From Chloroflexota bacterium (GTDB lineage Bacteria > Chloroflexota > UBA11872), in contig JAPOVQ010000030.1 in assembly GCA_026708035.1 (NCBI GenBank), forward strand, positions 144,852 to 208,851: a stretch of DNA of 64,000 nt. The letters run 5' to 3'. Below are positions 61,064 to 64,000 of this stretch, piece after piece. The first letter of the stretch is position 1. Each line of letters begins with the position of its first letter. The notes beneath the pieces are model-generated. The model saw only the letters and a program-made list of their open reading frames with translations, ran no database searches and was not told where the DNA came from. Both the position numbers and the translations under genes were made by a program.

Positions 61064-61141
61064 AATCGGACGGCAGCTATCTTGCAATCAGACGGGCCGA
61101 ACGTTGCAATTGGACGGCACCCATTTTACGATCAGACGGTG
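61064..61141 (+). repeat. Four direct repeats with exact 22-base period before the AAA ATPase
   Basis: The 11-base units at 61064 (aatcggacggc), 61086 (aatcagacggg), 61108 (aattggacggc) and 61130 (gatcagacggt) are spaced by exactly 22 bases, two turns of the helix. The last overlaps the GTG start at 61139. The spacing puts all copies on the same face of the DNA, as in operators for cooperative binding. Confidence 0.75.
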
Positions 61142-62476
61142 CCTAACCTTCCGTTCTACCGGCGTTACGCCGACCGTCGGCTGGCCGAGGCCCTGGAGGA
61201 CTCGCCCGCGGTACTCATTCATGGGCCGCGCCAGTGCGGGAAGACCACTCTCGCCCAGGTCGTGTGCGCTCCGAGGCAATTGCCCTGGCGGAACGCCCGG
61301 GCACCGTGGGCTGAAAGCCCCGAAGCACGCGGGGCCGAGTACGCCTACTTCAGCTTCGACGACGATGTGGTGCGCGGCGGGGCCGAGGCTGATCCCATGG
61401 GCTTCGTCGCGTCCCTACCCGAGCGCGTCGTCCTCGACGAAGTTCAGCGTGTCCCAGGGTTGTTCGCCGCCCTGAAACTGGCCATCGATCGCCGGCGCGT
61501 CCCGGGGCGATTTGTCCTCACCGGATCCAGCAACGCGCTGCGGGTTCCCACGCTCGCGGACTCGCTGGCGGGACGCCTGCAAATCGTCCGGCTCCATCCG
61601 CTCGCGCAATCTGAGTTGGCTGCCGGACCAGCCGGTGCCACCCTCCCAGATCCGATGCCGCACTTTCTCGACACGCTATTTCACGGCCGGTTCCCAACCC
61701 GGCAGACCGAGCCGCTGGGCGGGCAACTGCGCGAGCGGATCGTGGCCGGGGGATTCCCGGCGGCCCTGGCCCGTCCTGCAGGTCGGCGACGGACGGCCTG
61801 GTATCGCGATTACGTGCAGGCGCAGTTGGAGAAGGATGTGCGGGACATGGCCCGCATCACGATGCTCGACGCCCTGCCTCGGCTCCTGATGCTGGCGGCA
61901 GCGCAGACGGCCACGCTGCTCAACGTTTCCAATCTCGCGTCGTCGTTCAGTCTCAGCCGCCCCTCAATCAGCGCCTATTTGGGTCTTCTCGAACGGGTCT
62001 TCATGCTCGAGCTGCTCCGCCCGTGGCATAGCAATCGACTGCGCCGCCTCGTCAAGACACCAAAGCTGCACATCGGCGATACCGGCCTCGCATGCGCGCT
62101 ACTCGGGATCGATGCCCGCGGCCTGGCGAAGCATCGCGGGCTCCTGGGCCAGCTTCTCGAATCGTTCGTCTTCCAGGAGTTGCGGCGCCAGGCCAGCTGG
62201 TACGACGCGCACCTCGAGTTTTTCCACTACCGGGATAAGGATCAGGTCGAAGTCGGTATTGTCATTGAGCAAGGGGCGTTGGCGCTGGCGGGCGTTGAAG
62301 TCAAGGCGTCGGGCACCGTGACTGGAGCGGATTTCCGAGGCTTGCGCCGGCTCAGGCGAGCGGTTGGTGACCGATTTGCTGCGGGTGTGGTGCTCTACGA
62401 CGGTGAGGTCTGCACCAGCTTTGGCGATGGGCTCTTCGCAGTACCGATCCACACCCTCTGGGAAACCGCCACCTGA
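61139..62476 (+). CDS. AAA_14 / DUF4143 family ATPase
   Basis: 445 residues from GTG 61139, which begins 'MPNLPFYRRYADRRLAEALE' (conserved family start). Walker A 'IHGPRQCGKTTLAQVV' (about 30), Walker B 'RVVLDEVQRVPGLF' (about 101), sensor 'FVLTGSSNALR' (about 126). The C-terminal DUF4143 part contains 'LNVSNLASSFSLSRPSISAY' (winged helix) and 'LVKTPKLHIGDTGLACALLG', then a nuclease-like core ending 'LAGVEVKASGTV'. Family members are common but of unclear function, often linked to toxin-like or defence contexts. An upstream in-frame start at 61055 would read through the repeats and give non-family residues, so it is rejected. Confidence 0.88.
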   Translation: MPNLPFYRRYADRRLAEALEDSPAVLIHGPRQCGKTTLAQVVCAPRQLPWRNARAPWAESPEARGAEYAYFSFDDDVVRGGAEADPMGFVASLPERVVLDEVQRVPGLFAALKLAIDRRRVPGRFVLTGSSNALRVPTLADSLAGRLQIVRLHPLAQSELAAGPAGATLPDPMPHFLDTLFHGRFPTRQTEPLGGQLRERIVAGGFPAALARPAGRRRTAWYRDYVQAQLEKDVRDMARITMLDALPRLLMLAAAQTATLLNVSNLASSFSLSRPSISAYLGLLERVFMLELLRPWHSNRLRRLVKTPKLHIGDTGLACALLGIDARGLAKHRGLLGQLLESFVFQELRRQASWYDAHLEFFHYRDKDQVEVGIVIEQGALALAGVEVKASGTVTGADFRGLRRLRRAVGDRFAAGVVLYDGEVCTSFGDGLFAVPIHTLWETAT

Positions 62477-63275
62477 CCATCGGCATCGAATCCATCGGTT
62501 CGGCCGCCGCGCTGGTCTGGAAGGTGGATCTAGGCTGACGGTCTGCCCACGAACCCGCCACTGCACCCGACACGCCTAACCCCAAGCGTCCCGACTATGC
62601 ACAGGGCGTGCCGGAACGCCGCCGCCTCGAAGCCCTGGTGCGATTCAGTCGCGACCCTCCCCACAACGCCCTGGACGACGCCTGCCGCTAGCGAACCGGG
62701 CTAAGCGGCGGTGCCCGTGGAGACTCACACCATTGTCTTCCACTGATTGCTGCGCATGCACCGGTGCTTGCCGAGAGTCCGCCACCGGCGCCTGATCCTC
62801 GGCTAGCCCGCCCAACTCACCGGCCACACTCCGCGCCAAGTCCGCCCTCATCGTCCACGCACACCGTGTCCGATCTCGAGTCAACGAAGACGACGGCCTC
62901 ATCCCCAGCACCGCCTCCCGAGAATCCGTCCAAACCCATCCAACACGAACAAGGCCGGCAGCTGAGGTTCAGTCGTACTCACGACGAACTGTGGAGGAAA
63001 TCCTCCGTCGTCCCACACCCAGATTCGGCTCTTGCTCGATACACACAGGATCTGTTTCAAATATGGCCAGCTCAGGAAAACGACCTAAGGCGTGGCTCGG
63101 ACATGACGGCAGCTCCGTAAGGCCGAGACCAAGTAAGCCCTCACGTACTGTGCTGCACGCTCTCCGGTGGGGGAATCTACGCTGACGCTCGCCCCAGGTC
63201 GGCGAGCCTGCCTTAAGGGGCAGGCACACCGGGTATCAAGGTTGTCAGTTAGGCCCCGAGGCCACAGGCGAGACG
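62477..63275. other. Noncoding stretch
   Basis: Only spurious frames. No family-like sequence, palindrome or RNA gene is evident between the AAA ATPase and the DUF6226 gene. Confidence 0.45.
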
Positions 63276-63881
63276 CTAGCTGATGGTCCGTCTACGGCAC
63301 CAAGGCTTCCAGTTCAGATCCAGGCGAGGACGACCACCGGCCATCTCACGCGCGCGGAGGCCGTCAACACGGGATCTTTGGGCGCGTTTCCCGACTGACG
63401 ACCAGAACTTCGTTTCCCACCAGCCAGTCCCTCGCAGGGAAATCAGGGGACGTCGAATCGCCTCGCAAAACCTCCCGGCGACCACGTCGTCGACCATCTC
63501 GTTGAGCCGTTCGATCTCGCCTTCTGCGGACTCGTCGCACGCATCGCAGCCACAACTCGGAAAGAGCTCGCTGTACCACCGCCCGAATCGGACGTGAAGA
63601 CCCGGAAAGGTTGAGAACACCACCGCAATCGGGGCGGCGTCGGAGTCCCTGGGGTTGAGTCTCACATGCGGACGTGCAGGGTCCAGTCCCTGCTCCAGTT
63701 CCGCGTCCAGGCCATACCCCTCGGTACGCTCCACGTCGAAGTCGTTCTCCAGCCGGCCGATAATCTCCAGCATGGCCGAATGCAACGGTTGAAAGCGCTC
63801 AGCGTTGGTCACGCGGCTGTACGCCGAATCTGGAGGTGGTCCCGCACTTTCGCATTTCGCATATCCAAACCAGCCAGGCAT
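63276..63881 (-). CDS. DUF6226 family protein
   Basis: About 201 residues from the ATG at 63879-63881. 'YSRVTNAERFQPLHSAMLEI' near the start, 'HVRLNPRDSDAAPIAVVFST' and 'FPGLHVRFGRW' in the middle, then 'FPSCGCDACDESAEGEIERL' follow the pattern I know as DUF6226, including the CGCDACD cysteine motif. The function of the family is unknown; the cysteines may bind metal. The last 45 residues, after 'PLISLRGTGWW', are basic and may be a lineage-specific extension. An upstream in-frame Met (63914) is less likely. Confidence 0.75.
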   Translation of the reverse strand: MPGWFGYAKCESAGPPPDSAYSRVTNAERFQPLHSAMLEIIGRLENDFDVERTEGYGLDAELEQGLDPARPHVRLNPRDSDAAPIAVVFSTFPGLHVRFGRWYSELFPSCGCDACDESAEGEIERLNEMVDDVVAGRFCEAIRRPLISLRGTGWWETKFWSSVGKRAQRSRVDGLRAREMAGGRPRLDLNWKPWCRRRTIS

Positions 63882-64000
63882 TTCCCTACGTTCCTTGTTC
63901 CACGCCAGCCTCACGCCGCAAGATTGTCCAATTGTGACGTGCGGACGCCGCGGAGATCGAGCTGCCGAGGCGACCGCGCCCAGCTCCGGATCCGCTGAGG

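Overview
The window is high-GC DNA, read as a Chloroflexota bacterium (SAR202-like or a related marine or sponge-associated lineage). This is inferred from protein style, not from a marker gene. The style includes secreted proteins with short 'GYP-S...QAFQ-LQW' modules, Thr-Pro-stalked leucine-rich-repeat proteins, fibronectin-III remnants, a GAF/PAS kinase fused to a response regulator, a TM0106-type nuclease-helicase, and many amidohydrolases. There is no rRNA, no CRISPR array and no intact tRNA.

1-9.7 kb is mostly chromosomal housekeeping: a PhyH-like dioxygenase (partial), a GNAT acetyltransferase, a nucleobase permease with an extra C-terminal domain, a DUF1330 protein, an amidohydrolase, a 2-hydroxyacid dehydrogenase and a TM0106-type nuclease-helicase. 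9.9-16.1 kb holds a tightly coupled three-gene operon: a DUF6361 protein, a phospholipase-D-fold protein and a large SNF2-like helicase. It is the best candidate here for a defence system. A DUF6361/PLD/helicase set may correspond to a named system such as Azaca, which I cannot verify. A convergent endonuclease/exonuclease/phosphatase gene follows.

17-45 kb is a mosaic accessory region. Three direct copies of a tRNA-Leu(GAG) 3' half lie at 19.7, 20.6 and 44.6 kb, and two tRNA-Thr(GGU) 3' ends lie at 30.5 and 41.7 kb. A tyrosine integrase with a small HTH regulator sits beside the 44.6 kb copy. These marks suggest nested or tandem integrative elements. Between the first two copies is a 0.9-kb ArsR-VOC cassette with its own operator palindromes. 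The 24-kb segment carries mostly exported proteins: an LRR protein, a secreted PEP-synthase-like enzyme, three tandem HExxH peptidase paralogues with two fossil N-termini, a frame-damaged fibronectin-III protein, an IS481-type element with an in-frame stop, and a kinase-to-DNA-binding fusion protein.

44.7-56.4 kb is a second accessory stretch. It has a VapBC-type toxin-antitoxin pair, an IS remnant, a heterodimeric ABC exporter with one degenerate ATP site, an aspartyl-tRNA synthetase fossil, a low-GC DUF402 gene, a HAD hydrolase and a Tat-exported amidohydrolase. 56.4-64 kb is gene-sparse: small membrane-anchored proteins of unknown function (including a 38-residue peptide with a perfect ribosome-binding site), an AAA_14/DUF4143 ATPase preceded by four 22-bp-period repeats, and a DUF6226 protein. 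The many fossils show heavy gene turnover.
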